A DNA stretch of 64,000 nt from an uncultured Alistipes sp. (GTDB lineage Bacteria > Bacteroidota > Bacteroidia > Bacteroidales > UBA932). Below, in pieces: positions 9,364 through 16,627 of the stretch (position 1 is its first letter; each line of letters opens with the position of its first letter). A model generated the notes under the pieces. It made no database searches. It was not told where the DNA came from and saw only the letters and a program-made list of their open reading frames with translations. The stretch spans positions 7,641 to 71,640 of the forward strand of contig UQUJ01000004.1 of assembly GCA_900544195.1 (NCBI GenBank). The letters run 5' to 3'. The position numbers and the translations under genes are program-made.

Positions 9364-10416
9364 TTATTTTGCCAAACAGTTGGCTTCCAGATATTTGTTG
9401 ATTTTTTTCACTATTGACGGACCTTCGTATATGAATCCGGTATAGATCTCGATCAGGCTTGCGCCGGCATCCAGCATCTCCTTGGCCTGCTCCGGTGTCA
9501 TTATTCCCCCAACCCCGACAACAGGCAACCGCCCTGACGTGAATTCATGAATATGCTTGACCATTGCCAGACTCTTCCCGTACAAAGGAGCGCCGGAAAG
9601 CCCTCCATTGCCGATCTTCTCGATTCTTGTCCTGTTGGTCTTCAGACCGTCGCGCGATCTGGTCGTGTTTCCTGCCACGATCCCGTCAATTCCGGACTGC
9701 ATGCAGTACTTCAGTATCTCGTCCAGTTCCCCGACCGGAATGTCAGGGGAGACCTTGACCAGAATCGGCTTATAGACGTCATAGCAAATCCTTAAATCCA
9801 GCAGCGGGTCGAGAATATCCGACAGGTATGACACGTCCTGAAGGTTCTGGAGGCCATGCACATTGGGGCATGAGACGTTTATGGTGAACATGTCCACGAA
9901 GTCGTACATGAATGAAAAAGCCTTCTTGTAGTCAGCGATTGTGTCTTCGTCAGACGCGCTGGAGCTGTTCTTGGCGATGCTCGCCGCTAAGATAGTCTTC
10001 GGAGAGTCTTTCTGAATATGTCTTATTGCATTCCCGACTCCTTTGTTGTTGATCCCCATCCTGTTGATGATCGCGTTGTCCTGCGGAAGCCTGAACAGGC
10101 GGGGCTTCGGGTTGCCGGGCTGTGGCTCTGGTGTAAGGGACCCGATCTCTATGAAAGAGAACCCGAACCAAGACAGTTCATTGTAGAGTTCTCCATTTTT
10201 GTCCAGACCGGCCGCAAGTCCAACTGGAGCGGGAAAGTCTATGCCAAAGACATTTCTGGACAGAGATGGGCTCTTATGACTGTAAATCAGCTTCATCAGT
10301 TTTCCGCCTAATGGAATCCGGCTCAGCAGTTTCAGGCCTTTGAATGTGAGGTTGTGCGCAGTTTCCGGAGAAAACTTGAACAAGATCGGCCTGATGAGTT
10401 GTCTGTACATATTCAT
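9364..10416 (-). CDS. pyrD: Dihydroorotate dehydrogenase, class 2-like
   Basis: Oxidises dihydroorotate to orotate in pyrimidine synthesis. It has 350 residues and starts with the membrane-associating helical extension typical of the quinone-linked class 2 enzymes (MYRQLIRPILFKFSPETAHN). The FMN-barrel motifs follow: GLAAGLDKNGE, GSLTPEPQPGNPKPRLFRL, NRMGINNKG, and VGVGGIMTPEQA at the phosphate site. The catalytic-base loop reads NVSCPN with Cys183 where class 2 enzymes usually carry Ser, a residue typical of class 1A. Together with carAB at 57-62 kb it supplies the pyrimidine pathway. Confidence 0.92.
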   Translation of the reverse strand: MNMYRQLIRPILFKFSPETAHNLTFKGLKLLSRIPLGGKLMKLIYSHKSPSLSRNVFGIDFPAPVGLAAGLDKNGELYNELSWFGFSFIEIGSLTPEPQPGNPKPRLFRLPQDNAIINRMGINNKGVGNAIRHIQKDSPKTILAASIAKNSSSASDEDTIADYKKAFSFMYDFVDMFTINVSCPNVHGLQNLQDVSYLSDILDPLLDLRICYDVYKPILVKVSPDIPVGELDEILKYCMQSGIDGIVAGNTTRSRDGLKTNRTRIEKIGNGGLSGAPLYGKSLAMVKHIHEFTSGRLPVVGVGGIMTPEQAKEMLDAGASLIEIYTGFIYEGPSIVKKINKYLEANCLAK

Positions 10417-10484
10417 TGAGTTTTACATGTACAAATTTAGGCAAATTCATCAGAACCGGAAGTGTTTTCTTCGCAAAGATTCTG

Positions 10485-10940
10485 TCAATCGATCTCTTTG
10501 AATGTTCCGTTGTCGTAGAAGACGAGTATTTTGGTTATCCTTGCCGGAACCTGTTCGGGTCCGGAAGGGGAGAGTCGCTCCGGTTGTGGCTTATTATCAG
10601 AGACTTCCGGCTCTTGAGGGAACAAGTCGGGTTCCTGAGATTCAAACAATCTTCCGTCAGGCGTGTCAATGGTTGGGGATAGCCGTTTCTCAGGGACTTG
10701 AGATAGCATTGCCGTCTGGTTATGGTCCGAGTTTTTGTACATTCTCCCCTTGCCTCCGATCAGCCAATCGAGGTTCAGGTTCGGATAGCAGTCCGCCATG
10801 CTTTCGATGAATTCGAACCCAGGCTTGTTCCTTCCGGACAGGATGTGTGACACACTGGCCTTGGTCACACCGATCTTGTCCGCGAACTGTGACTGGGAAA
10901 TGTTCTCGGCTGAAAGGAACTGCTGCAATCTCTTGTTCAT
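10485..10940 (-). CDS. XRE-family helix-turn-helix regulator
   Basis: A 151-residue DNA-binding protein. Residues 1-65 are a Cro/C1-type HTH domain (SQSQFADKIGVTKASVSHILSGRNKPGFEFI) followed by LDWLIGGKGRMY, a pattern frequent in short Bacteroidetes XRE proteins. The rest is a Pro/Glu-rich linker ending in a small conserved tail (ITKILVFYDNGTFKEID). The target genes are unknown. It is transcribed toward pyrD, ending 68 bases before it, and its own promoter overlaps repeated ATTTGTT...GTTAAC elements that could be its operators. Confidence 0.82.
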   Translation of the reverse strand: MNKRLQQFLSAENISQSQFADKIGVTKASVSHILSGRNKPGFEFIESMADCYPNLNLDWLIGGKGRMYKNSDHNQTAMLSQVPEKRLSPTIDTPDGRLFESQEPDLFPQEPEVSDNKPQPERLSPSGPEQVPARITKILVFYDNGTFKEID

Positions 10941-10959
10941 TACAAATGTGATTTGTTTA

Positions 10960-10967
10960 CAAAGTTA
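10960..10967 (-). promoter_or_regulatory. -7 element of the XRE regulator gene
   Basis: On the minus strand this reads TAACTTTG, a full match to the Bacteroidetes TAnnTTTG -7 box, about 20 bases upstream of the ATG at 10940. No clear -33 TTTG is seen. It lies inside one of two similar elements (10951-10970 and 10995-11018, ATTTGTT...ACAAA(A)GTTAAC), so autoregulation is plausible. Confidence 0.45.
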
Positions 10968-11345
10968 ACATTTAAAAGTGTAAAAGTCAACTACATTTGT
11001 TAAATTACAAAAGTTAACCACAACGGAAACTAAAGCTAAGTTATCTAAAGAATGATGTAGATAGTCATACAAATACTATTGATTATTAATGAGTATTACT
11101 ATTATAGAGTTGTTAAGTTTCACGATTTTTCAAACAATGGCCCAATTTAACCGCACAAAATTAACTCATTAATTTATATAATATAGATAATTATGCTGAT
11201 AATTAAGATATTACATGTATAATAACAATGTCATTAGCGATGATTATTTTACTTTTCTGAACAATTTATCGAAATTGTTCAATGTTTACAGTGCTAATAC
11301 GCGTGTTTTACATAAGTAAACGAATTTTGACCATTAAAATGTTTA

Positions 11346-11381
11346 GGGCGGTATGTGTAGAGAAGCGATCACATACTGTCC
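11346..11381 (+). repeat. 12-bp hairpin upstream of the queA promoter
   Basis: GGGCGGTATGTG (11346-11357) pairs with CACATACTGTCC (11370-11381) across a 12-base loop. Two of the twelve pairs are G-U when read as plus-strand RNA but would be A-C mismatches in minus-strand RNA. This suggests selection on a plus-strand transcript. It lies just before the queA -33 element and no T tract follows, so it is not an ordinary terminator. Confidence 0.5.
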
Positions 11382-11389
11382 TCCGAGAA

Positions 11390-11420
11390 TTTGATATTTC
11401 TATTACTTAGGTTAACTTTG
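11390..11420 (+). promoter_or_regulatory. queA promoter
   Basis: TTTG at 11390-11393 and TAACTTTG at 11413-11420, separated by 19 bases, match the Bacteroidetes -33/-7 consensus. Transcription would begin near 11427, after the possible GTG codon at 11422, which supports the ATG at 11443 as the queA start. Confidence 0.75.
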
Positions 11421-11442
11421 CGTGTATTTTAAAATTCATGAG

Positions 11443-12657
11443 ATGATACCTTCAATACACATTGAGGACTACAACTATAATCTTCCTGACGAAAGAATAG
11501 CCAAATACCCTCTTGCCGAACGAGACGCCTCAAAGCTTCTGAGATACGTGGACGGCAATGTAGATGAATATGTGTTCAGAAATATTCCTGAATTACTCCC
11601 TGCCGGGGCTTTGATGGTGTTCAATGACACCAAGGTAGTTCCGGCGAGACTTCATTTTCAACGAGCGACCGGAGCGCACATCGAGATTTTCTGCCTTGAG
11701 CCGGTCAATCCTCCGGAATATAACACGGCCTTTGCCGCCACGGACCGATGCCGTTGGAAGTGTGTCATTGGCAATGCGAAACGATGGAAAAACGACACAT
11801 TGTCTCTTTACAATCCCCATGCGGACGCGGCTGTTGTGGCCATGGGGCTCAAGGCAGATCTCGTGGAAAGGAATGGAGAGACCGGCATTGTGGAGTTCAC
11901 ATGGCAGGACGGCAACCCATTCTCCAGAGTCCTGGAGCTTTGCGGGACCGTGCCGATACCTCCTTATCTTAACAGGGAGACGGAATCCATTGACACGGAG
12001 CGCTACCAAACCCTATACGCGCATATTCGAGGCTCCGTGGCCGCTCCGACCGCAGGGCTACATTTCACACAGAGGGTTTTGGATGCGATCTCGGCTAAAG
12101 GGATAGACCGTGAGAACGTCTGTCTTCATGTCGGGGCCGGCACTTTCCTCCCTGTCAAAAGCTCAGATGTGGCCCGGCATCCGATGCACCGTGAGCCTTT
12201 TGTGGTTTCCTTAAGTCTGCTTAAGCGGATAAGGTTCAATAAGTCCAAACTGATCGCCGTCGGCACCACTTCGGTGAGGACTCTGGAGTCTTTGTACTAT
12301 GTCGGTGTCAGCTGCATCGAGAAAGGAATGCCGGAGGATGTCGGCCAATGGGCTCCTTATGAGCGAGACTATGAATATTCATTGGAAGAGTCTTTGGACG
12401 CCATCATCTCCTATCTCGAGGGAAGGGGGCTTGAGGAACTGAAGGTCGGTACCCGGATCATCATCGTGCCGGGCTTCCGTTTCAGGCTTGTGGACATTCT
12501 CGTCACCAATTTCCATCAGCCGGAAAGCACGTTGATTCTTTTGATCTCAGCGTTTGTGGGTGGAGACTGGAAAACCATCTATGACTATGCCTTGGGGCAT
12601 GATTTCCGCTTCCTCAGCTACGGCGACAGCTCACTGTTGTTCCGCCGCGACTCTTAA
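11443..12657 (+). CDS. queA: tRNA preQ1(34) S-adenosylmethionine ribosyltransferase-isomerase
   Basis: Transfers the ribosyl part of SAM to preQ1 in tRNA to make epoxyqueuosine. From ATG 11443 it has 404 residues, longer than the roughly 350 of E. coli, as in other Bacteroidetes. Family motifs include the opening YNLPDERIAKYPLAERDASKLL, ALMVFNDTKVVPARL, GTVPIPPYLNR, GSVAAPTAGLHFT, LHVGAGTFLPV and DILVTNFHQPESTL. A GTG seven codons upstream is also in frame but would lie before the predicted transcription start. Confidence 0.95.
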   Translation: MIPSIHIEDYNYNLPDERIAKYPLAERDASKLLRYVDGNVDEYVFRNIPELLPAGALMVFNDTKVVPARLHFQRATGAHIEIFCLEPVNPPEYNTAFAATDRCRWKCVIGNAKRWKNDTLSLYNPHADAAVVAMGLKADLVERNGETGIVEFTWQDGNPFSRVLELCGTVPIPPYLNRETESIDTERYQTLYAHIRGSVAAPTAGLHFTQRVLDAISAKGIDRENVCLHVGAGTFLPVKSSDVARHPMHREPFVVSLSLLKRIRFNKSKLIAVGTTSVRTLESLYYVGVSCIEKGMPEDVGQWAPYERDYEYSLEESLDAIISYLEGRGLEELKVGTRIIIVPGFRFRLVDILVTNFHQPESTLILLISAFVGGDWKTIYDYALGHDFRFLSYGDSSLLFRRDS

Positions 12658-12685
12658 TTAGTTAATATCTCGCTATTTACAAGCC

Positions 12686-12717
12686 TTTGCAAATGTTAAG
12701 TAATTTGCTTACATTTG
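12686..12717 (+). promoter_or_regulatory. Promoter of the acyltransferase gene
   Basis: TTTG at 12686-12689 and TACATTTG at 12710-12717 with 20 bases between them match the Bacteroidetes consensus. The start codon follows 26 bases after the -7 box, so the acyltransferase has its own promoter rather than depending on queA. Confidence 0.75.
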
Positions 12718-12742
12718 CATTGTCAACTAATGATGATTTATT

Positions 12743-13915
12743 ATGGCTGATTCATCTGAATTTGAAAGCATCTGCCCTTACAACGATGCTGAGGCGGTCG
12801 AGGCCTTGAACAAGGTCGCGAATCATCCCGCCGTACTGGCTATTTCCGAATATCTTTTCCCTGACGAGCCGATCACATTCCTTCGGAACGCTCTTAAGAG
12901 TGTGCATAATATTGATGAGTTTCAGGAGATTGTGATGAACAAGGCTGTCTCATGGGTCATGGATCACACGATCCATAATTTCTCATACGACGGCATCAGC
13001 TACATCAAGGAGCTGAAAGGCAAGTTCCTTGCGATGTCGAACCACAGGGACATCATTCTGGATCCCGCCATCACCCAGCAGGTTCTTTTCAGGAACGGCA
13101 TTCCGATGACGGAGATCTGTGTGGGAGACAACTTGATCAAGCAGAGCAAGACGGTCGAGTACCTTCTTCGTTCGAACAGGATGATCCGTGTCATTCGTGG
13201 AATCTCGGCGAGGGAACTCTACCTTTCCTCTCAGGTCCTGTCGAAGTACATAAGACAGACCATCACTTCCGGTAAATCTTCCATCTGGCTGGCACAGAGG
13301 CAGGGACGCACCAAGGATGGCATCGACACTACGGAACAGGGCTTGCTGAAGATGCTTGACATGAGTGGTACAAAGTCATTTCAGGAGAATTTCTCGGAGC
13401 TGAACATCGTTCCTCTCAGCATTTCTTATGAATATGAGCCGTGCGATGTGCGCAAGGCTCGTGAGATCCTTATCTCAAGGACTCAGAAATATGTCAAGTC
13501 ACATACCGAGGACATGCACAGCATCGTTATCGGCATACGTCAGCAGAAAGGTAATGTGCACCTGAATTTCGGGTTGCCTATCACTGCCGATGAGATCGAG
13601 TTGGCTTCTCACTGTGATAAGAATGACCGTTATCAGGCCATCAGGCATGCTGTGGACAAGAGAATCATCGCCGGCTACCAGCTTTGGAAGACTAATTACA
13701 TCGCTTACGATCTTGTGAACCACAGCTACAAGTATGCTGAGCTATACACACCGGAGGATGTCGAGAAGTTCACCGAGTACACGGAGCACAAGCTTGACAA
13801 GGTGGAGCGCAGGCTGAATCGTGCCGAGCTTCGTGACATATTCCTGCGAATCTATTCCAATCCGGTCGAGTCCAAGGAGCGTCTCGTCTCTGGTGAGCCG
13901 CTTCGCCAGGAATAG
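12743..13915 (+). CDS. Lysophospholipid/glycerol-phosphate acyltransferase-like protein
   Basis: A 390-residue protein with the acyltransferase H-x4-D motif in MSNHRDIILDP (about residues 95-105) and a downstream conserved block (SGKSSIWLAQRQGRTKDG), matching the PlsC-like family that acylates glycerophosphate or lysophospholipids at the membrane. The N-terminal 90 residues and C-terminal 130 residues are extra to the catalytic core. The similar large bacterial proteins are annotated 1-acyl-sn-glycerol-3-phosphate acyltransferase, but the substrate is not proven. No clear membrane helix is seen. Confidence 0.8.
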   Translation: MADSSEFESICPYNDAEAVEALNKVANHPAVLAISEYLFPDEPITFLRNALKSVHNIDEFQEIVMNKAVSWVMDHTIHNFSYDGISYIKELKGKFLAMSNHRDIILDPAITQQVLFRNGIPMTEICVGDNLIKQSKTVEYLLRSNRMIRVIRGISARELYLSSQVLSKYIRQTITSGKSSIWLAQRQGRTKDGIDTTEQGLLKMLDMSGTKSFQENFSELNIVPLSISYEYEPCDVRKAREILISRTQKYVKSHTEDMHSIVIGIRQQKGNVHLNFGLPITADEIELASHCDKNDRYQAIRHAVDKRIIAGYQLWKTNYIAYDLVNHSYKYAELYTPEDVEKFTEYTEHKLDKVERRLNRAELRDIFLRIYSNPVESKERLVSGEPLRQE

Positions 13916-13932
13916 CCACGGTTAGCTTATTC

Positions 13933-13957
13933 GGTCGCTGAGCTTGTCGAAGCGACT
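13933..13957 (+). repeat. REP-like palindrome, copy 1
   Basis: A 25-base element with arms GTCGCT and AGCGAC around GAGCTTGTCGA. The same element, with one base changed and on the opposite strand, lies inside the amylase gene at 31574-31598. Similar GTCGCT...AGCTTGTCGAAGCGAC sequences are scattered through many bacterial genomes as small mobile palindromes. Confidence 0.8.
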
Positions 13958-13992
13958 CTATATGCTGAAAGCGCTTAAACCTCAAGAAGAAG

Positions 13993-14062
13993 GCGTTCAA
14001 AAATAGAAAATTCCCAAATTTTGCACGTTACCAAAATTTGGGAATTTTTATTTTCTGAACGC
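13993..14062. repeat. Intergenic hairpin family, copy A
   Basis: A 17-bp perfect stem (14007-14023 with 14032-14048) closes an 8-base loop CACGTTAC; outer arms GCGTTC (13993-13998) and GAACGC (14057-14062) extend it to about 30 bp with a few mismatches. Read on the minus strand the apex is AATTTTG, loop GTAACGTG, CAAAATT, identical to copy C and one base different from copy B. The lower stem (ATTCCCA/TGGGAAT) differs from the other copies yet pairs perfectly. Confidence 0.85.
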
Positions 14063-14189
14063 GGTGCGTTTGGTGTTCATTATGTGATTTGTTTGATATT
14101 TGATTGTTTTGTAGCACTAAAAACAAAATAGTTATTTATGTAAACATTTTTGTTATGTGTCTCATTCCTGTTTTGATAAAGCCTTTAAA

Positions 14190-14254
14190 GCAGCAGAAAA
14201 ACTGAATTTCAAATTTTGGCAACGTGCAAAATTTGAAATTCAGTTTTTTGCTGC
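14190..14254. repeat. Intergenic hairpin family, copy B
   Basis: A 22-bp perfect stem (14197-14218 with 14227-14248) around the loop GCAACGTG, extended by GCAGCA/TGCTGC arms with one bulged base. The apex AATTTTG-loop-CAAAATT is shared with copies A and C; the lower stem CTGAATTTC/GAAATTCAG is unique. It lies 27 bases from the cysteate synthase stop codon. Confidence 0.85.
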
Positions 14255-14281
14255 CTCCATCGAGGCGAAATATCTCACGAA

Positions 14282-15565
14282 TTAAAACAGCCGATCCACA
14301 CTGGCGATGACCTCCTCGGAGGAGAGTTCTGTGCTGAGAATCAGGTCAGGCTTCTTCAGCTCGAAGCCTTTGCTGGTGGCGTTCAGCATTCCGGCTCCGG
14401 TGATGTTCAGCATCACGGTCTCGTCCTTCTTGACTGTACCCTCATCGAGGGCTTTCTTCAAAGCGGCCACGGCGGATGCGGCGGCAGGGAATATGTCATA
14501 GCCCTCCTTGTTGAAGAACTGAAGCATCCAATAGACGATGTCATCGTTGGTGACCTTGAAGAAGTCGCCGTTGGATTCCTTGAGTGCGTCGAAAAGGCCT
14601 CCGGCAAGGCTGTACGGTGGTTTTCTGTTGGAAAGAACCTTGGCGAGGATCACCTCGGCGCTCTTTCTGGACTCTTCTGGTGTGATCGGCACAAGATCTC
14701 TTGAACCGGCTTTCCAGGAATCGTACATAAGGGTGAACGGGGCGTTCTGCGCACAGTAAATCCTCATCTTGTTCTCTCCGAAGCGGCCGTCCTTGGCAAG
14801 CCTGCTGGCGTTCTCCCAAGCGGCGATGGCGCCGGTTCCGCTTCCTACTGCCTGGAAATATGCATCCGGAATCCTTCCGATGACCTCCACGGCACTCAAT
14901 AGTGTTGTGCCCATTCCGTCTCTTCTGGCGACGTTCTTCGCACCGCCTTCCGCCAGATAGCGAGGATCTTCGCAGAGTTTCTCTCCAAGGGCAATGGCAT
15001 CGTAGTAGTCTGTTCCGTTTGGTGTCGCTATTACCTTCACACAGGATTTCAGCTTCTTCAGGAACCAGAGATCATTGATGTTATCGTTAGGAATGCAGAT
15101 CACGATCGGGATGTCATTGTCCGAGCAGACGCGGGCGAAAGCCCTGGCGGTGTTGCCGGCGGACTGAACCACAAGGATGTGTCTGTCGTTTTTCGGCAGC
15201 CTTGCGCAGACAGAGAACGCCTCTGTCTCCTTGAATGAGCAGGTCTCCATCTTGGCACCACGCTTTGGAACGTAGCCGGACAGGGTAATGTACAGGTTCT
15301 CCATCCCGAGAAGCTCGGCGAGCCCCTTGCTCCTGTAGGTAACAGGAGCGTGTGAATTTTTCAGCGTTCTGTTGATCGGAAGCCATTCGGCGTATCTGTA
15401 AAGCCCTTTGAGATCGTCACGGGGAGTGAATCTCTCATTCTCATACACGGCTCTTACCAATGACGGCGTGGAAGCTTCCGGATCAGCCAATGTCCAACCG
15501 GCATCCTGGAATATTCTTCCGGTACCGACGTTCATTAGCTGGTAATTTGTTGGTTTGAATTTCAT
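14282..15565 (-). CDS. Cysteate synthase, threonine synthase-like PLP enzyme
   Basis: A fold-type II PLP enzyme of 427 residues. The PLP lysine is in CSFKETEAFSVCARL, the phosphate/PLP cradle is in VGSGTGAIAAWE, and VVQSAGNTARAFARVCSDNDIP and AEGGAKNVARRDGMGTTLLSA complete the fold. The overall sequence follows proteins annotated in Bacteroidetes as cysteate synthase, which makes L-cysteate from O-phosphoserine and sulfite. In Bacteroidetes cysteate feeds capnine/sulfobacin-type sulfonolipids. A plain threonine synthase is the alternative. It follows the Na/Ca exchanger gene after 24 bases, in the same direction. Confidence 0.75.
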   Translation of the reverse strand: MKFKPTNYQLMNVGTGRIFQDAGWTLADPEASTPSLVRAVYENERFTPRDDLKGLYRYAEWLPINRTLKNSHAPVTYRSKGLAELLGMENLYITLSGYVPKRGAKMETCSFKETEAFSVCARLPKNDRHILVVQSAGNTARAFARVCSDNDIPIVICIPNDNINDLWFLKKLKSCVKVIATPNGTDYYDAIALGEKLCEDPRYLAEGGAKNVARRDGMGTTLLSAVEVIGRIPDAYFQAVGSGTGAIAAWENASRLAKDGRFGENKMRIYCAQNAPFTLMYDSWKAGSRDLVPITPEESRKSAEVILAKVLSNRKPPYSLAGGLFDALKESNGDFFKVTNDDIVYWMLQFFNKEGYDIFPAAASAVAALKKALDEGTVKKDETVMLNITGAGMLNATSKGFELKKPDLILSTELSSEEVIASVDRLF

Positions 15566-15589
15566 CTTATTGTGCGTTAATATATTCTT

Positions 15590-16576
15590 TTACAAGTTGA
15601 TCAGCAGCCATGTCATATACCCGGCGAAGCTGGCGAGCAGGATGCTTCCTTCGACTCTGTCCAGCTTCCGGCCTTTGCGTGTGAACGCGCTTACCCAGAT
15701 CAGCAAGGCCCCGAGCAGCAATATTCCGAGATCGACGAATGTCATTCCTGAGAATGAAAGGCCTGACGGGGAACCGGGCTGCGGCTTGTAGGCGACAGCG
15801 GAAACGCCCAGAATCATAAGGATATTGCCGATGTTCGAGCCAAGGATATTCCCGAGAGCCAGCTGCCCTTTCTTCTTTGCCGCCGCCACCACACAGGTGA
15901 CGAGTTCCGGCATCGAAGTACCGCCCGCGAGGATGGTTACCGCGATGAACTTGTCGCTGATGTTCAGCATCCTGGCTATATTTGTAGCGCTGTCCACGAA
16001 CTTGTCGCCTCCGAAAATCAAAGCCGCCAACCCTCCCAGGACCATCAGGATAGCCACCCATAATTTTCCGCTTTCAGGCTCCGCTGAATCCTTGGTCTCT
16101 TCAGCCTTCCCGGACTTGAAGGACCAGTACATATAAGCGGCGAAAAGTATAAGGAAAATAACGCCGTCCAATCTTGACAACGTGTTGTCGTTGCCTATCC
16201 CAAACAGCGTGAAGTGCATTCCGAATATGATCAGGAGAACTGTGGTGATGATGTTGAGCGGGATATCGGTCTTGACATTGTCACGTGTCATTGAGATCGG
16301 CCTTATAAGCGCGGTGAAGCCGAGTATGAAAAGTGTGTTGAATATGTTAGAACCTACTATGTTGCCGACCGCAATGTCGGCGTTGCCTTTCAAGGCTCCT
16401 GTCAGGCTGACTACAAGTTCCGGTGTCGATGTCCCGATGCCGACTATAGTCAAACCTATCACGAATTCACTCAACCCGGCTTTCCTTGCGATAGTTGATG
16501 AGCCGTCCACAAGCCAGTCGGCGCCAAGCACGACCAGTGCAAGCCCGGCGAGCAGAATAAGGATCTCAGTTACCAT
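15590..16576 (-). CDS. Calcium/sodium antiporter, YrbG-like
   Basis: A 328-residue integral membrane protein of the Ca/cation antiporter family, with about ten helices in two inverted repeats. Each repeat carries the alpha motif: GIGTSTPELVVSLTGALKGNADIAVGNIVGSNIFN in the first half and AGGTSMPELVTCVVAAAKKKGQLALGNILGSNIGN in the second. The length matches E. coli YrbG. It exchanges sodium for calcium or other cations at the inner membrane. It lies between rarA and the cysteate synthase gene on the same strand, and a minus-strand TAAATTTG box at 16599-16606 suggests its own promoter. Confidence 0.9.
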   Translation of the reverse strand: MVTEILILLAGLALVVLGADWLVDGSSTIARKAGLSEFVIGLTIVGIGTSTPELVVSLTGALKGNADIAVGNIVGSNIFNTLFILGFTALIRPISMTRDNVKTDIPLNIITTVLLIIFGMHFTLFGIGNDNTLSRLDGVIFLILFAAYMYWSFKSGKAEETKDSAEPESGKLWVAILMVLGGLAALIFGGDKFVDSATNIARMLNISDKFIAVTILAGGTSMPELVTCVVAAAKKKGQLALGNILGSNIGNILMILGVSAVAYKPQPGSPSGLSFSGMTFVDLGILLLGALLIWVSAFTRKGRKLDRVEGSILLASFAGYMTWLLINL

Positions 16577-16598
16577 TATTTTTTATATTAACGTGACA

Positions 16599-16606
16599 CA
16601 AATTTA
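16599..16606 (-). promoter_or_regulatory. -7 element of the Na/Ca exchanger gene
   Basis: Reads TAAATTTG on the minus strand, 22 bases before the ATG at 16576. No good -33 TTTG is seen at the expected distance, so support is moderate. It lies in the 51-base gap after rarA. Confidence 0.4.
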
Positions 16607-16627
16607 GTGAAAAAATAGTAAACTGTA

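Larger units (their letters stand above)
10941..11442. other. AT-rich divergent gap, no coding sequence seen
   Basis: About 0.5 kb between the XRE regulator and queA with no credible ORF. It holds the two ATTTGTT...GTTAAC elements near the regulator start, a perfect 10-bp hairpin with a 4-base loop (TGAACAATTT-atcg-AAATTGTTCA, 11258-11281), GTTTAC/GTAAAC arms (about 11284-11325), a second hairpin at 11346-11381 and the queA promoter. No DnaA boxes (TTATnCACA) are seen. Confidence 0.6.
13916..14281. other. Convergent gap carrying a REP-like palindrome and two large hairpins
   Basis: No gene is seen between the acyltransferase and cysteate synthase stop codons. From left to right it holds a REP-like palindrome (13933-13957), a 70-base hairpin (13993-14062), an AT-rich middle with TAAACATTTTTGTTATG (14141-14157), and a second large hairpin (14190-14254). 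Strong stems flanked by A/T runs could terminate transcription from both sides. Confidence 0.7.
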
